Source: Lentibacillus siamensis
GTDB lineage: Bacteria > Bacillota > Bacilli > Bacillales > Amphibacillaceae
Assembly: GCF_039522605.1 (NCBI RefSeq)
Contig: NZ_BAAADS010000001.1
Coordinates: 576,989-640,988 of the forward strand
Direction: 5' to 3'
DNA length: 64,000 bases
The notes beneath the pieces were generated by a model that saw nothing but the letters and a program-made list of their open reading frames with translations, was not told the DNA's origin and did no database searches. The position numbers and the translations under genes are program-made. Positions 1 to 9,305 of the stretch are shown here, piece after piece. Every line of letters starts with the position of its first letter. Positions within the stretch are counted from its first letter, which is position 1.

Positions 1-197
1 ATAAAGCGATCTCGGTTAAACCAATTTGGATCACTTGGGTTGATATTCATAAATTGCTTCCATAGCGTATATGCCATTGGAGCAGACCCAATCGGCATAC
101 CAGGGTGCCCGTGTTGAGCCCTTTCCACACTATCCAATGTTAACGTTCTTATCGTATTAATCGACAATTCGGAAATAGATGAAACGGAAGTATTCAC
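1..197 (-). CDS. tkt: Transketolase, N-terminal part (runs off the left edge)
   Basis: Only the first 65 codons are inside the window. They contain the thiamine-diphosphate enzyme signature HGHPGMPIGSAPMAYTLW followed by NWFNRDRF, typical of the N-terminus of full-length bacterial transketolase, which interconverts pentose and hexose phosphates. The start is a GTG at 197 with an AAGGGG ribosome binding site about 8 nt upstream. It lies downstream of the ascorbate-type PTS genes in the same direction, so it may feed imported pentose-like sugar phosphate into the pentose phosphate pathway. A hairpin with a T-run separates it from the PTS genes, so coupling may be partial. The family call is secure; the full length cannot be seen. 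Confidence 0.9.
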   Translation of the reverse strand, partial: MNTSVSSISELSINTIRTLTLDSVERAQHGHPGMPIGSAPMAYTLWKQFMNINPSDPNWFNRDRF

Positions 198-225
198 AGA
201 TATTCCCCTTTCTTTTGTATGAATT

Positions 226-288
226 TAAAAAAATTGGGTGGCAAACAGCAATCATCAGATAAATGATTATTGCGACATCATACCACCC
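226..288 (-). terminator. Hairpin with T-run between the IIC gene and tkt
   Basis: On the minus strand GGGTGG (283-288) pairs with CCACCC (236-241). Inside, GCAATAATCA pairs with TGATGATTGC with one mismatch, and a T-rich tract follows at 227-234. This looks like an intrinsic terminator or attenuator that lowers tkt expression relative to the PTS genes. tkt could also have its own promoter. Confidence 0.6.
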
Positions 289-306
289 GTATCATGAAGT
301 TTTATT

Positions 307-1659
307 TTATTCAGGCTGTCGCTTTCCAACTTTTGCTTTGACCAAAATAGCGATAACACCTGCAGCAACTATTGTTAGGATAATACCAAATTGACCAAGG
401 AATTTTCCGATGTTGCCTAATACAATTCCTACAACCAGGAAGTCTGTGTCGGAGAATGTTGTGGCTGCATTTCCGAGATCACCGAGCAGCGGCAAAAATA
501 GAATCGGCAGGAAGGTTATGATTATACCATTCACAAATGAACCGAACACCGCTCCTTTTACACCGCCAGTGGCATTACCAAACACCCCCGATGTAGCACC
601 CAGGAAGAAATGCGGTACAACTCCTGGCAGTATGACAACACCGCCCGTAATAAACAGGACAAACATTCCGATAACACCAGCTATAAAACTGGAAAAGAAT
701 CCAATTAATACTGCGTTAGGTGCATACGGAAAAACAATTGGACAATCCAGTGCCGGACTGGAATTTGGAACCAGTCTTTCGGAAATCCCTTTAAATGCCG
801 GTACTATCTCGGCCAAGATTAACCGTACACCGGAAAGGATAATAAACACCCCGGCAGCAAATGTCACACCCTGGATAAGCGAATACACGATATAGTTCGT
901 ACCACCACTTAGATTTTCTTCAACGAATGTGTGACCAGCAAATAACGCTGCAATAATATAAATAACTACCATTGTAAGAGAAATACTTACAGAACTGTCT
1001 CTAAGAAAACTCAATCCTTTAGGGAAATTAATATCCTCGGTAGATTTCGATCCTTTTTTAAAAAGCATTCCGATTCCAGCTGATGAAATATAACTGATTG
1101 TTCCGAAATGCCCCAGTCCAACCTGATTATTTCCGGTAATCCGACGCATTGCCGGCTGAGCCATAGCAGGAAACATTGACATAATCAGCCCTAAAGCAAT
1201 TGATCCAACTACAATCAGCATCGTGCCATTTAAATCGGCCACTGTTAGAATAATTGCTAAGAAAGCAGCCATATAAAAGGTGTGATGACCTGTCAGAAAA
1301 ATATATTTCAGATTCGTAACACGTGCTATAAAAATGTTTATAAGCATGCCAAAAACCATGATCAATGCAGCAGTTGACCCATAATTCTCCAGTGCAATTG
1401 AAATAATTGCCTCATTGTTTGGAACAACTCCCTGTACACCGAAAGCCTCCTGAAACATCTTTCCAAATGGGGTTAATGAAGTTGATACAACTCCCGCACC
1501 AGCACTTAACACGATAAAACCGAGGAGCGTTTTCGTTGTCCCTTTCGTTACGTCAGCCGCTGACTTCTGCTGCATAACAAGTCCAATAAAAGCAATGATG
1601 GCAACCAATACAGCAGGCTGACTGAGAATATCAACTAAAATGGATAATAGTGCATCCAT
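307..1659 (-). CDS. ulaA: Ascorbate-type PTS permease, IIC component (UlaA/SgaT family)
   Basis: This 450-residue polytopic membrane protein has about ten hydrophobic segments. It resembles UlaA throughout: KGTTKTLLGFIVLSAGAGV near residue 40, LTGHHTFYMAAF near 120, and the IDCAAIYxFAPNAV-like stretch written here as LDCPIVFPYAPNAVL near 305. UlaA-family IIC proteins carry L-ascorbate or related sugars across the membrane while IIB phosphorylates them. The IIB and IIA genes lie immediately upstream, and transketolase follows. No ulaG, ulaD, ulaE or ulaF homologue is in the window, so the substrate need not be ascorbate. Family confidence is high; substrate confidence is low. Confidence 0.85.
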   Translation of the reverse strand: MDALLSILVDILSQPAVLVAIIAFIGLVMQQKSAADVTKGTTKTLLGFIVLSAGAGVVSTSLTPFGKMFQEAFGVQGVVPNNEAIISIALENYGSTAALIMVFGMLINIFIARVTNLKYIFLTGHHTFYMAAFLAIILTVADLNGTMLIVVGSIALGLIMSMFPAMAQPAMRRITGNNQVGLGHFGTISYISSAGIGMLFKKGSKSTEDINFPKGLSFLRDSSVSISLTMVVIYIIAALFAGHTFVEENLSGGTNYIVYSLIQGVTFAAGVFIILSGVRLILAEIVPAFKGISERLVPNSSPALDCPIVFPYAPNAVLIGFFSSFIAGVIGMFVLFITGGVVILPGVVPHFFLGATSGVFGNATGGVKGAVFGSFVNGIIITFLPILFLPLLGDLGNAATTFSDTDFLVVGIVLGNIGKFLGQFGIILTIVAAGVIAILVKAKVGKRQPE

Positions 1660-1675
1660 AACTTGTCACTCCCTT

Positions 1676-1960
1676 TTAAATAATATTTTTTTCTTCCAAT
1701 TTCGCTTTAAGCTTACCTTTCAATTCATCTTTGTCCAAGATATTACTCAGCACAATCAGTTCTCCTAGACTGGCTACATTATCCTCCAGATCTTTTCCTG
1801 TAATAAAAATGTCTGCCATGTCGGAAGCCGCTGAACCTAAATCACTGTGATCGACCTCTACATTGTCTGGAGCACCTAGTTCTTTTAAAGCCTGTTCTGC
1901 ATTCATTTCAACCATAAAACTGCTTCCCAATCCGTGACCACACACTACTAAAAATTTCAT
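1676..1960 (-). CDS. ulaB: Ascorbate-type PTS IIB component
   Basis: This 94-residue protein opens with MKFLVVCGHGLGSS, the phosphocysteine loop of PTS IIB proteins of the ascorbate/galactitol group. Cys7 is the expected phosphorylation site. IIB takes phosphate from IIA and passes it to the sugar carried by IIC. The gene abuts the IIA gene (stop at 1961) and lies 16 nt before the IIC gene, so the three are surely co-transcribed. The size is normal for a single-domain IIB. Confidence 0.88.
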   Translation of the reverse strand: MKFLVVCGHGLGSSFMVEMNAEQALKELGAPDNVEVDHSDLGSAASDMADIFITGKDLEDNVASLGELIVLSNILDKDELKGKLKAKLEEKNII

Positions 1961-2425
1961 TTAAAATTCCTCCTTATGAGTTTTACTAATAATATTCACA
2001 ATTTTCTTTGAAGATGAGCAATGTTTAATTTGGCTCACTTTCTCACTGTCATTTAATACATTTGCCAATTCGGATAACAAATCCAAGTGCTGTTCATTAT
2101 CAACAGCCGCCAACACAAACACCAGCGCTGCATAATGACTGTCTTCTCCAAAATTAATACTTTCATCAAGCTTTAATAAACTTAACCCTACCTTATGAAC
2201 GTTGCCATCGGGTCTGGCATGTGCAATCGCTATATCAGGCGCAATAACGATATATGGTCCGAGTTCCTTTACATTCTCAATCATTGCCTGCACATAGTCT
2301 TGTTTGATAAATTCAGGCACCAGTGGTTTGGCAGCTATTTGGATAGCTTCCTCCCAATTTTTCACGTTATTTTGAAGCAGAATCTTGTCTTCCGTTAATA
2401 CATTGTTAAGCAAAAGTTCTTTCAC
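1961..2425 (-). CDS. ulaC: PTS IIA component, fructose/mannitol-ascorbate type
   Basis: This 154-residue cytoplasmic phosphocarrier belongs to the mannitol/fructose IIA fold. The phosphoaccepting histidine is His69 in the motif IAIAHARPDG. It moves phosphate from HPr to the neighbouring IIB. The ORF opens with GTG at 2425, but an AGAAGAGG sequence directly abuts that codon, so a TTG at 2413 may be the true start. The gene lies 11 nt after the PRD regulator, which ends in a similar IIA-like domain. Confidence 0.85.
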   Translation of the reverse strand: MKELLLNNVLTEDKILLQNNVKNWEEAIQIAAKPLVPEFIKQDYVQAMIENVKELGPYIVIAPDIAIAHARPDGNVHKVGLSLLKLDESINFGEDSHYAALVFVLAAVDNEQHLDLLSELANVLNDSEKVSQIKHCSSSKKIVNIISKTHKEEF

Positions 2426-2436
2426 CTCTTCTTATC

Positions 2437-4401
2437 TCATAGTTGACTTACCTGATTCACCTGTTCAAGAAGCATATGTTCATCTCCATTTAATAATCGT
2501 TCCATCCCATCATGATCCTGTAACATGATGGTAAGTTGGCGGAGAGCATTCAAATGGATATGCGCATCGGTTGTAGCCAGACAAATCACAAATAAGACTG
2601 GATCATTTACAGAATGCCCGAATGTCACTGGATGTTTAAGTCGAATAAAGCTGAATCCCGGTTCACGCACACCAGTGGACGGTTTTGCGTGTGGAAGTGC
2701 AACTCCTTTATCGATAACCATATATGGCCCATTAACACGGAACTGCTCGATAATGGCCGTTTCATATTCGTCAGTGACAATCCCTTTCGCAATTAGTGGC
2801 TTAACACTTTGCCGGAGTGCTTCCTCCACATTTGATGCTTCGATATTCCACTTTACGGAATCTGCCAATAATAATTCATTTAATGCAGGTCCACTTGACA
2901 AGCCTTTTTCAATTGCTTTTTCACGCTCCGAATTCAATATAGAATTCAATTTATTACGGTCTTCTTTCGTCAAAAAAGGTGATACTTTGACTACTGGTAC
3001 AGGAAATTCAGGCGTCGGTATCGTTGAGATGACCAAATCAATCTTATTCGCTGCAAAATAATCGTTCTCAATATCATAAACGGAAAATGAATCGTACACG
3101 TTTAGTTCAGGATAGTAGTTCTCAATTTTACTTTTTAATAACTGTGATGTCCCCACTCCACTTGCACAAACAAGCACAACTCTCAACTCATACCGGGTTT
3201 TCTCAAATTTACGCTCAATCGCCGAACCAACATGCATGGCAATGTAAGCCAGCTCATCTTCATTAAAGTGAACGCCAAAAGCATTTTCCAGCAGGGTTAC
3301 ATTTGATTGAACCGCAGCAATTATATTAGGGTAGCTTTTCTGCACTTCCTGTTTTAAAGGATTTTCATTGCGCATATTAAATCGCAATCGGTAAATAGCA
3401 GGTTTTAAATGAACCGTTAAGCCTTTTAACAGTTGTAAATCATTATTCAAATCTACACCCATATAACCACTGACATGCCTTATAAAGGTTTTCAACGTAT
3501 CCGTAAGCGTATTGTGCTCCTGTATATCCTCAGAAGGTTCCAGGTCAGCCGGTTTAGCCCCGAGCAAATGCAGTGTAATATACCCGGTTTCAGATTCTGG
3601 AAATTCCAATGAAAACTTTTCTTCCACCGCCTGCTGAATACGTTTTGCAACCCCAAATTCAGGTTCACGACGCATTTTTGCCAATTCCTGTTCAGGCATG
3701 TTTATTTGAAAATTGTTCCGAATCCGGTGAATGGTAATCGCTAAATGAAAGACCAATCCATCCCTTGCTGTCTGCACAATGTTGTGCTGCTTTCCATCCA
3801 ATGCACGATCAATTGAACGATTAATCAAGGCAATCTCACTGGAACTTAAAAATTGCAGTTCAGAAGGAAAAACTCCTGACTGATAATGCTGGGTCAATAC
3901 TTCCACATACGATTCCCGAAAGCTTTTCTCACTTCCTTTGATTCGGAATCCTTTATTCTGTAAATATTCCAGATCCAGCCCATGCTCGAATAACCAGCTC
4001 TGCACTTCCTTCAGATCATCCACTATTGTGCGACGCGAAACAGACAATAACGTTGCAAATTGATTGGAACTCACAGGTTTCAGCGTCTCAAATAAAGTGA
4101 TAAGGATTTTTTCTCTGCGCTCTTCAGGCGATAAATGAACGTGTAGTGAACTGTCTTCATTGTCATCTGAAAATTGCTGTTCAAGTGCTGGTGAAGCAAT
4201 TAATCGCACACCTAACCGTTTATTCCGAATCACCTGGGCCTCAAGTGATTCAGCATAGTACTCAATAGTCTCAAGATCGTATTGAATACTACGTTCACTA
4301 ACTTGAAAAATACCTGCAAGCTTTTTAATTGTGATAAATCCTTTGTCCTGCAGCATATGATTGATGATATTCCGTTGCCGGGGACTCAGCATTACCTTCA
4401 C
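2437..4401 (-). CDS. PRD-containing transcriptional activator with EIIB- and EIIA-like domains (MtlR/LicR type)
   Basis: The 654-residue protein has the standard order of this family. Two N-terminal winged-helix/HTH segments cover about 1-150. Two PTS regulation domains follow at about 185-400, the second containing EDELAYIAMHVGSAIER. A IIB-like domain carries VVLVCASGVGTSQLL. A C-terminal IIA-like domain carries GVALPHAKP, with His571 as the likely phosphosite. Such proteins activate sigma-A promoters of the adjacent PTS operon when phosphorylated by HPr and not by their own EII. It is the first gene of the operon, followed after 11 nt by IIA, so it probably activates its own transcription. 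A perfect cre site lies 17 nt upstream of the start codon. Confidence 0.85.
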   Translation of the reverse strand: MKVMLSPRQRNIINHMLQDKGFITIKKLAGIFQVSERSIQYDLETIEYYAESLEAQVIRNKRLGVRLIASPALEQQFSDDNEDSSLHVHLSPEERREKILITLFETLKPVSSNQFATLLSVSRRTIVDDLKEVQSWLFEHGLDLEYLQNKGFRIKGSEKSFRESYVEVLTQHYQSGVFPSELQFLSSSEIALINRSIDRALDGKQHNIVQTARDGLVFHLAITIHRIRNNFQINMPEQELAKMRREPEFGVAKRIQQAVEEKFSLEFPESETGYITLHLLGAKPADLEPSEDIQEHNTLTDTLKTFIRHVSGYMGVDLNNDLQLLKGLTVHLKPAIYRLRFNMRNENPLKQEVQKSYPNIIAAVQSNVTLLENAFGVHFNEDELAYIAMHVGSAIERKFEKTRYELRVVLVCASGVGTSQLLKSKIENYYPELNVYDSFSVYDIENDYFAANKIDLVISTIPTPEFPVPVVKVSPFLTKEDRNKLNSILNSEREKAIEKGLSSGPALNELLLADSVKWNIEASNVEEALRQSVKPLIAKGIVTDEYETAIIEQFRVNGPYMVIDKGVALPHAKPSTGVREPGFSFIRLKHPVTFGHSVNDPVLFVICLATTDAHIHLNALRQLTIMLQDHDGMERLLNGDEHMLLEQVNQVSQL

Positions 4402-4417
4402 CTCGCTACATCTTTAT

Positions 4418-4431
4418 TGTAACCGCTATCA
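4418..4431. promoter_or_regulatory. cre site (CcpA) upstream of the ascorbate-type PTS operon
   Basis: TGTAACCGCTATCA matches the Bacillus cre consensus TGWAANCGNTNWCA at all fixed positions. It lies 17 nt before the regulator start, so carbon catabolite repression of the operon is expected. Confidence 0.8.
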
Positions 4432-4499
4432 AAAGGTAGTGGATATGTAACTTCCTTCGTTTTCAAATCGGAATTATTTCACACCTTTATAATTTCAAC

Positions 4500-4535
4500 C
4501 TAAATAAAACAACTCCAGTAATAATATACTGGAGT
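4500..4535 (-). terminator. Intrinsic terminator after the fructokinase gene
   Basis: A perfect 9-bp stem, ACTCCAGTA with TACTGGAGT (4512-4520 and 4527-4535), is followed on the minus strand by TGTTTTATTT. It ends the lic-type operon just after the fructokinase stop codon. Confidence 0.85.
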
Positions 4536-4547
4536 CATCCCGTAACC

Positions 4548-5411
4548 TTATACATCTTCATCTCTAAAAACCAATCCAATAGCACCCTTAACCCCCTGCT
4601 CATCATCCAACTCCGGTGCCACAATCAATTCTTCAACATCATCAATCGCAACATAATCATTGACCATCTCCCGAACTTTTTCCCGGATCATTCCATACAA
4701 TTTCTCCTGCTTCATAACACCACCGCCGAGAATAATGCGTTCAGGGGATAAAACCATAATATAATTCACAATCGCCTGGGCCAGATAATGTGCTTCAAGT
4801 TCCCAGACAGTCTCATTCTCCTGCAGCAAATCGCCTCGTACTTGATACCGCTCTTCAATCGCCGTTCCTGAAGCCAATCCTTCCAAACAGCTGCCATGGT
4901 AGGGGCAGCTTCCTGTAAACCGGTCATCGCCACGCTTCTCAATGAATATGTGCCCCATCTCGGGATGGCTTGTTCCCTGATACGTGCTTCCCTGATAAAC
5001 AAATCCGGCGCCAATTCCTGTACCAACAGTTATGTATAAAGTGCTGTCGGCATTCTTTCCTGCGCCATATAAGTATTCTCCCAGACACGCCGCATTTACA
5101 TCCGTATCCAAATAAACCGGAATCGGGAAATCGGCCTTCAAACGCCCCAGCAAATCATAGTGTTTCCATTCAGTCTTTGGTGTGTTCAAAATGGTTCCAT
5201 ATGTTTCATGTTTTGTGTTCAGGTCAATCGGGCCGAAACTGCCAACCCCCAATGCCTCGATCGGATACGTTTTAAAAAACTTCTTCACTTCCTGAAATGT
5301 TTCATCAGGTCCTTCTGTAGGAATCGTGATTTTATCAACAATTTTTCCATGATCATCACCGACAGCGCAAACGAATTTCGTTCCGCCTGCTTCGATACCG
5401 CCTATCAGCAT
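4548..5411 (-). CDS. ROK-family fructokinase (GmuE/YdhR type)
   Basis: The 287-residue ROK kinase begins with MLIGGIEAGGTKFVCAVG, the N-terminal phosphate-binding segment. ITVGTGIGAGFV follows near 130. The ROK zinc motif appears as GHIFIE...CPYHGSCLEGLASG around 153-182. The closest remembered relatives are Bacillus GmuE/ScrK fructokinases, which make fructose-6-phosphate. It is the last gene of the PTS operon and follows licR by 82 nt. This mirrors the B. subtilis gmu (glucomannan) operon, where a fructokinase accompanies a cellobiose-type PTS and a GH1 enzyme. Confidence 0.85.
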   Translation of the reverse strand: MLIGGIEAGGTKFVCAVGDDHGKIVDKITIPTEGPDETFQEVKKFFKTYPIEALGVGSFGPIDLNTKHETYGTILNTPKTEWKHYDLLGRLKADFPIPVYLDTDVNAACLGEYLYGAGKNADSTLYITVGTGIGAGFVYQGSTYQGTSHPEMGHIFIEKRGDDRFTGSCPYHGSCLEGLASGTAIEERYQVRGDLLQENETVWELEAHYLAQAIVNYIMVLSPERIILGGGVMKQEKLYGMIREKVREMVNDYVAIDDVEELIVAPELDDEQGVKGAIGLVFRDEDV

Positions 5412-5493
5412 TTGTCACCCCTCCACCCTAATCGTTTTCATTATACCAAAAACAAGCTGCCGGCCCATATATATCAAACCTGACAGCTTGCCC

Positions 5494-7434
5494 TCACCGC
5501 AATAACACGTTGACAAATTCCTCATACGATTCTGTTTTAATCAGTTTCTGCACAATGGATGGGCTATCAATGATTTTTCCAAGAAGATCATACATGGACT
5601 GCAAATCTTCCGTACTGTTTCGTTTGACACTCAATACACATACGAATTGAACTGGTTTATCTCCCCAGCTAATTGGGTTTTTCAATGTACAGACAGATAA
5701 AAAGGTTTCATCCGAATCGGGTGAAATCGGATGGGGGATAGCTACTAAATTCCCATACGCGGTTGTGGCAAACTTTTCCCGTTCATAAAGGTTATCCAGG
5801 AAAGTTGGATCAACCATTGATTTTTCCTCCAAATAGTCACACATAAAACGCAGTACAGCTTCTTTGGAGTTGAAATCCTTTCTTAAATGGAGCAATTCCG
5901 GCTGAAAATAATCATAAATAGATCGTTCATTTTCAATAATAAACGCTTCAATATGCTCGATATCCTGATTGCCAAGAACCGAATTCACTTCCAGAACCGG
6001 TACGGAAAATTCCTCAGGTATCGGAACGGAACTGATGATCATATCAATTTTAGTTACATCACATTGTTTCAATTTATAATATTCCGTAGTACCGACGACT
6101 TCAAGTTTTCCTTCAAATTTAGACTTAATCCTATAATACAGCAGGCGGGCGCTTCCTAATCCGGATGCACAGACAATCAGGCAGCGCTTCGGGGCTGTCT
6201 CCATTTTACGCCGCTCCATGGCGGCCCCGATATGCAGCGCTAAATAACCAATTTCATTTTCATTGATTCCGGATCCGGTATGTTCTTCAATCGCCAGTCC
6301 AGCGATTATCCCAGCTTCATAGGACAGCGGATAATTCCGTTTGATTTCCTCCAGCATCGGATTCCGGATATTCATTCCATATTTATGACGATTAATGGCA
6401 GGCTTCAAGTGCAAACCGAGCGCAATGGTCAATTCTTTATCACGTTTTATTTTCAAATTCATTTTCTCTTCTATTTTATCCAGGATAGCGCCGACCAGCT
6501 GATAGGTATCAGGATTGATGACTTTGTCGATGCTTTTTTCATCACGCATGCCCGTTACGGATACCATTTTTGTTCCAAGTAAGTGAATCGCCACGTACGC
6601 AATTTCCTCTTCCGGAAATGTTACATGTAATACATGTTCAACCTTCTTCACAATCCGTCCGGCCACCTGAAATTCCTTCTGTTCTGCAATTTCCTCAAAA
6701 TCCGCATAATACAGGGAAATATGGTACCCATCCTTAATCCGTTTATACGCAATAAGAATATGAATCAATAGATTGTTAATCGCAATATCGGATAATGTAA
6801 TGTCATGTGTTTTGATTTCATCTACAATGATGCCAAGCACATGATCCATATCTTTTTTATGAAAAGAAGGAAAGAGATCAGCCGGCAGTTTGTCGCTTAT
6901 TTCATCACTCCGGTCAAAGACGTACTCCGACATGCAAAACCTCAGTTTCAGTTCATCACCAATAACTTTCAAACCATGATTGGGCCTGGACTCCAAATAG
7001 ATGTCGTAATCAGCAAATACTTCCTTAACATACTTCAAATCGTTTTGAATGGTTGATTTGCTGACATAAATTTCGTCAGCCAAATCATCCATTTTTAAAT
7101 AACTGTTACTGAGTAAAAATCGTTTAATCAAATATGCCATCCGTTCTTCCGGCATACTGGGAACAAGGCTGTCATATGGCGCTTCTTCATTAAAAATATC
7201 CCTGAGAAAATGCCGGAACAATTCTTCATCTATGATTTCCAGCTGATAGCCCTTCCCCATAACCGTATGGATTTCAGCACCATATTCCGATACAATCGCG
7301 TTCAAATGCTTCACATCATTCCTGGTCGTCCGTGCGGTAACTTGATTAACATTAGCCAGATACGCACCCGTTATTGGCGATTCTATTGCCATTAATTTCT
7401 GCAATATATGTTTCATTCTGGCATTCAGCATCAT
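5494..7434 (-). CDS. licR: LicR-like PRD transcriptional activator of the oligo-beta-glucoside PTS
   Basis: This 646-residue protein has an N-terminal HTH (about 5-60), a second HTH with MDDLADEIYVSKSTIQNDL near 115-135, and two PRDs. PRD2 includes ENEIGYLALHIGAAMERRK. A IIB-like domain carries CLIVCASGLGSARLL, and a C-terminal IIA-like domain carries LVAIPHP with His568. The architecture matches LicR, which activates licBCAH in B. subtilis after phosphorylation by HPr and is switched off by the cognate EII. Here the gene sits inside the operon it should control, 60 nt after the phospho-beta-glucosidase gene. Family is firm; the LicR name rests on context. Confidence 0.82.
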   Translation of the reverse strand: MMLNARMKHILQKLMAIESPITGAYLANVNQVTARTTRNDVKHLNAIVSEYGAEIHTVMGKGYQLEIIDEELFRHFLRDIFNEEAPYDSLVPSMPEERMAYLIKRFLLSNSYLKMDDLADEIYVSKSTIQNDLKYVKEVFADYDIYLESRPNHGLKVIGDELKLRFCMSEYVFDRSDEISDKLPADLFPSFHKKDMDHVLGIIVDEIKTHDITLSDIAINNLLIHILIAYKRIKDGYHISLYYADFEEIAEQKEFQVAGRIVKKVEHVLHVTFPEEEIAYVAIHLLGTKMVSVTGMRDEKSIDKVINPDTYQLVGAILDKIEEKMNLKIKRDKELTIALGLHLKPAINRHKYGMNIRNPMLEEIKRNYPLSYEAGIIAGLAIEEHTGSGINENEIGYLALHIGAAMERRKMETAPKRCLIVCASGLGSARLLYYRIKSKFEGKLEVVGTTEYYKLKQCDVTKIDMIISSVPIPEEFSVPVLEVNSVLGNQDIEHIEAFIIENERSIYDYFQPELLHLRKDFNSKEAVLRFMCDYLEEKSMVDPTFLDNLYEREKFATTAYGNLVAIPHPISPDSDETFLSVCTLKNPISWGDKPVQFVCVLSVKRNSTEDLQSMYDLLGKIIDSPSIVQKLIKTESYEEFVNVLLR

Positions 7435-7494
7435 GTTTTTCCCCTTATCATCGAAACGTTTTAATTCCTAAGCTGGCTTTCGTGATATCCTTTC

Positions 7495-8883
7495 CTAAAA
7501 CCCATTGTTCTCAGAAACGGATTTGAACCAATATGCACTTTTCTTGGCTGTCCGTTCTTTTGTTTCCAAATCAACCGAGAAAAAGCCATAGCGATTTTTA
7601 TAGGCATTCATCCAGGACCAGTTATCCATAAACGACCAAAGATGATAGCCCTTGGCATTGCAGCCTTCTTCAATTGCCTGATGCAGCCATTTAAGATGTT
7701 CGCGGATGAAATCAATACGGTAATCATCCTGAATTTCTCCATTCTCGATAAACCGTTCTTCATCTTGCACGCCCATACCATTTTCCGAAATAAATGATGG
7801 AATATTACCGTAATTCTCTTTTAAATTGATCATAATGTCATAAATACCTTTTTCATAGATTTCCCAACCGCGATATGGATTCATTTTTCTGCCCGGCATC
7901 TCATAAATGTCGAAAAACCAGTCCGGCATAAACGGTCCATACGGATTCGGCAAATTCTCCTTTGCCTTCACACGGCGCGGCTGGTAGTAGTTGACACCTA
8001 ACATATCTGACGTATTTGCCCTCAACAATTCCGAATCACCTGGTTCCGTTTGCGGCAAATGCCCGTGTTCATGCAAAATATCCATCAGTTCCTGCGGGTA
8101 TTCCCCCAAAACAGCCGGATCCAGAAAACTCCGATTGAAAAACAGGTCAGCTATCCGTGATGCCCTCAAATCTGCAGGATTATTACTCCTTGGATAGGAT
8201 GGGGTCAGATTAAGAATAATCCCGATTTGACCATCCTGCACCTCATGTTTGCGGAAAACGTCAACCGCCTTGGCATGCGCAACCATTGTATTGTAGGCAA
8301 CCTGAAATGCCCGTTTTGCATCGACAACATTTGGATAATGAAAATCATATAAATAACCGCCTTCAACAGGTACAATTGGCTCATTGAACGTGAACCATTT
8401 CGTTACCCGGTCACCAAACAGACGGAAACATTCACCTGCATAGTTGGCGTACGCTTCCACAACTTCCCTGTTTTCCCATCCGCCTTTTTCCTGCAATTCC
8501 AGCGGCATATCAAAGTGAAACAGATTGACGAACGGTTCAATATCATTTTCCAGCAACTCATCGATCACATGATTGTAAAATGTCACAGCTTCCTGATTAA
8601 TCTCACCACTGCCGCCGGGAATCAGACGTGCCCATGAAATCGACAACCGGAATGTATTATGACCGATTTCCTTCATTCGTCTTATATCTTCTTTATAGCG
8701 ATGGTAAAAATCCGAGGTCGTCTCCGGTCCGACATGATCAAAAAATCGATTCGACTCAGTTTCATACCAATAATCCCATATATTTTTTCCTTTGCCACCC
8801 TCGCCTGCAGCACCTTCAATTTGAGTGGCGGATGTAGCACTTCCCCACCAGAATCCGTTTGGAAATGAATACGTGTTTGTCAT
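7495..8883 (-). CDS. GH1 6-phospho-beta-glucosidase
   Basis: This 462-residue glycoside hydrolase family 1 enzyme has a full-length TIM barrel. The acid/base glutamate is E168 in WFTFNEP and the nucleophile is E367 in FISENGMG. It should hydrolyse phosphorylated disaccharides such as cellobiose-6-phosphate or related mannosides in the cytoplasm. It has no signal peptide. It follows the PTS IIA gene by 6 nt, which strongly couples it to sugars imported by LicBCA. It corresponds to GmuD/LicH/BglA-type genes; sequence alone does not fix gluco versus manno preference. Confidence 0.88.
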   Translation of the reverse strand: MTNTYSFPNGFWWGSATSATQIEGAAGEGGKGKNIWDYWYETESNRFFDHVGPETTSDFYHRYKEDIRRMKEIGHNTFRLSISWARLIPGGSGEINQEAVTFYNHVIDELLENDIEPFVNLFHFDMPLELQEKGGWENREVVEAYANYAGECFRLFGDRVTKWFTFNEPIVPVEGGYLYDFHYPNVVDAKRAFQVAYNTMVAHAKAVDVFRKHEVQDGQIGIILNLTPSYPRSNNPADLRASRIADLFFNRSFLDPAVLGEYPQELMDILHEHGHLPQTEPGDSELLRANTSDMLGVNYYQPRRVKAKENLPNPYGPFMPDWFFDIYEMPGRKMNPYRGWEIYEKGIYDIMINLKENYGNIPSFISENGMGVQDEERFIENGEIQDDYRIDFIREHLKWLHQAIEEGCNAKGYHLWSFMDNWSWMNAYKNRYGFFSVDLETKERTAKKSAYWFKSVSENNGF

Positions 8884-8889
8884 TCACAA

Positions 8890-9219
8890 TTACCGCCTTT
8901 CGATTTTATTTCGATAGATTTCAATAATTTCAACCGCAAGATCGCGAACGGTCATGGACGTCATCAAATGATCCTGCGAATGAACGAGCATCAGGTTTAA
9001 TGATGATTCATCGCCATTGGCCTCCCCCTGTAATAACGTCGTCTGAAATTCATGGGCTTTATTAAGCTCATTACCTGCATTCTCCATCAGTTGATCCGAC
9101 TTCTTGAAGTTCCCTTCTTTTGCTTCCTGTATCGCTTCCATTGCACTGGATTTTCCGTTGCCAGCATATAAGATTATTTGGAATGCGGTTTCTGTTATAG
9201 TGTTCGTGTTCGTTTCCAT
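8890..9219 (-). CDS. licA: PTS lactose/cellobiose-type IIA component
   Basis: This 109-residue all-helical IIA of the lactose/cellobiose family has the conserved LVHSQDHLMTS motif. His80 is the likely phosphorylated residue. It carries phosphate from HPr to the IIB encoded at 10627. A GGGGTG ribosome binding site precedes the ATG at 9219. It lies between the IIC gene and the GH1 gene, the order seen in lic and gmu operons. Confidence 0.88.
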   Translation of the reverse strand: METNTNTITETAFQIILYAGNGKSSAMEAIQEAKEGNFKKSDQLMENAGNELNKAHEFQTTLLQGEANGDESSLNLMLVHSQDHLMTSMTVRDLAVEIIEIYRNKIERR

Positions 9220-9305
9220 ATGTTTTCACCCCTGAAGACGATAAATTTTCCGATACCAGCTTTCAAGGCCCTGCTGCAGAAAACAAGACCATTATGTGAT
9301 GATGG

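Noticed and set aside
410..895. Plus-strand frame opposite the IIC gene
   Set aside because: It is antisense to a well-supported membrane protein gene and encodes a low-complexity peptide.
7441..7480. cre site between GH1 and licR (GAAACGTTTT core)
   Set aside because: It has three mismatches, including half-site positions that matter most.
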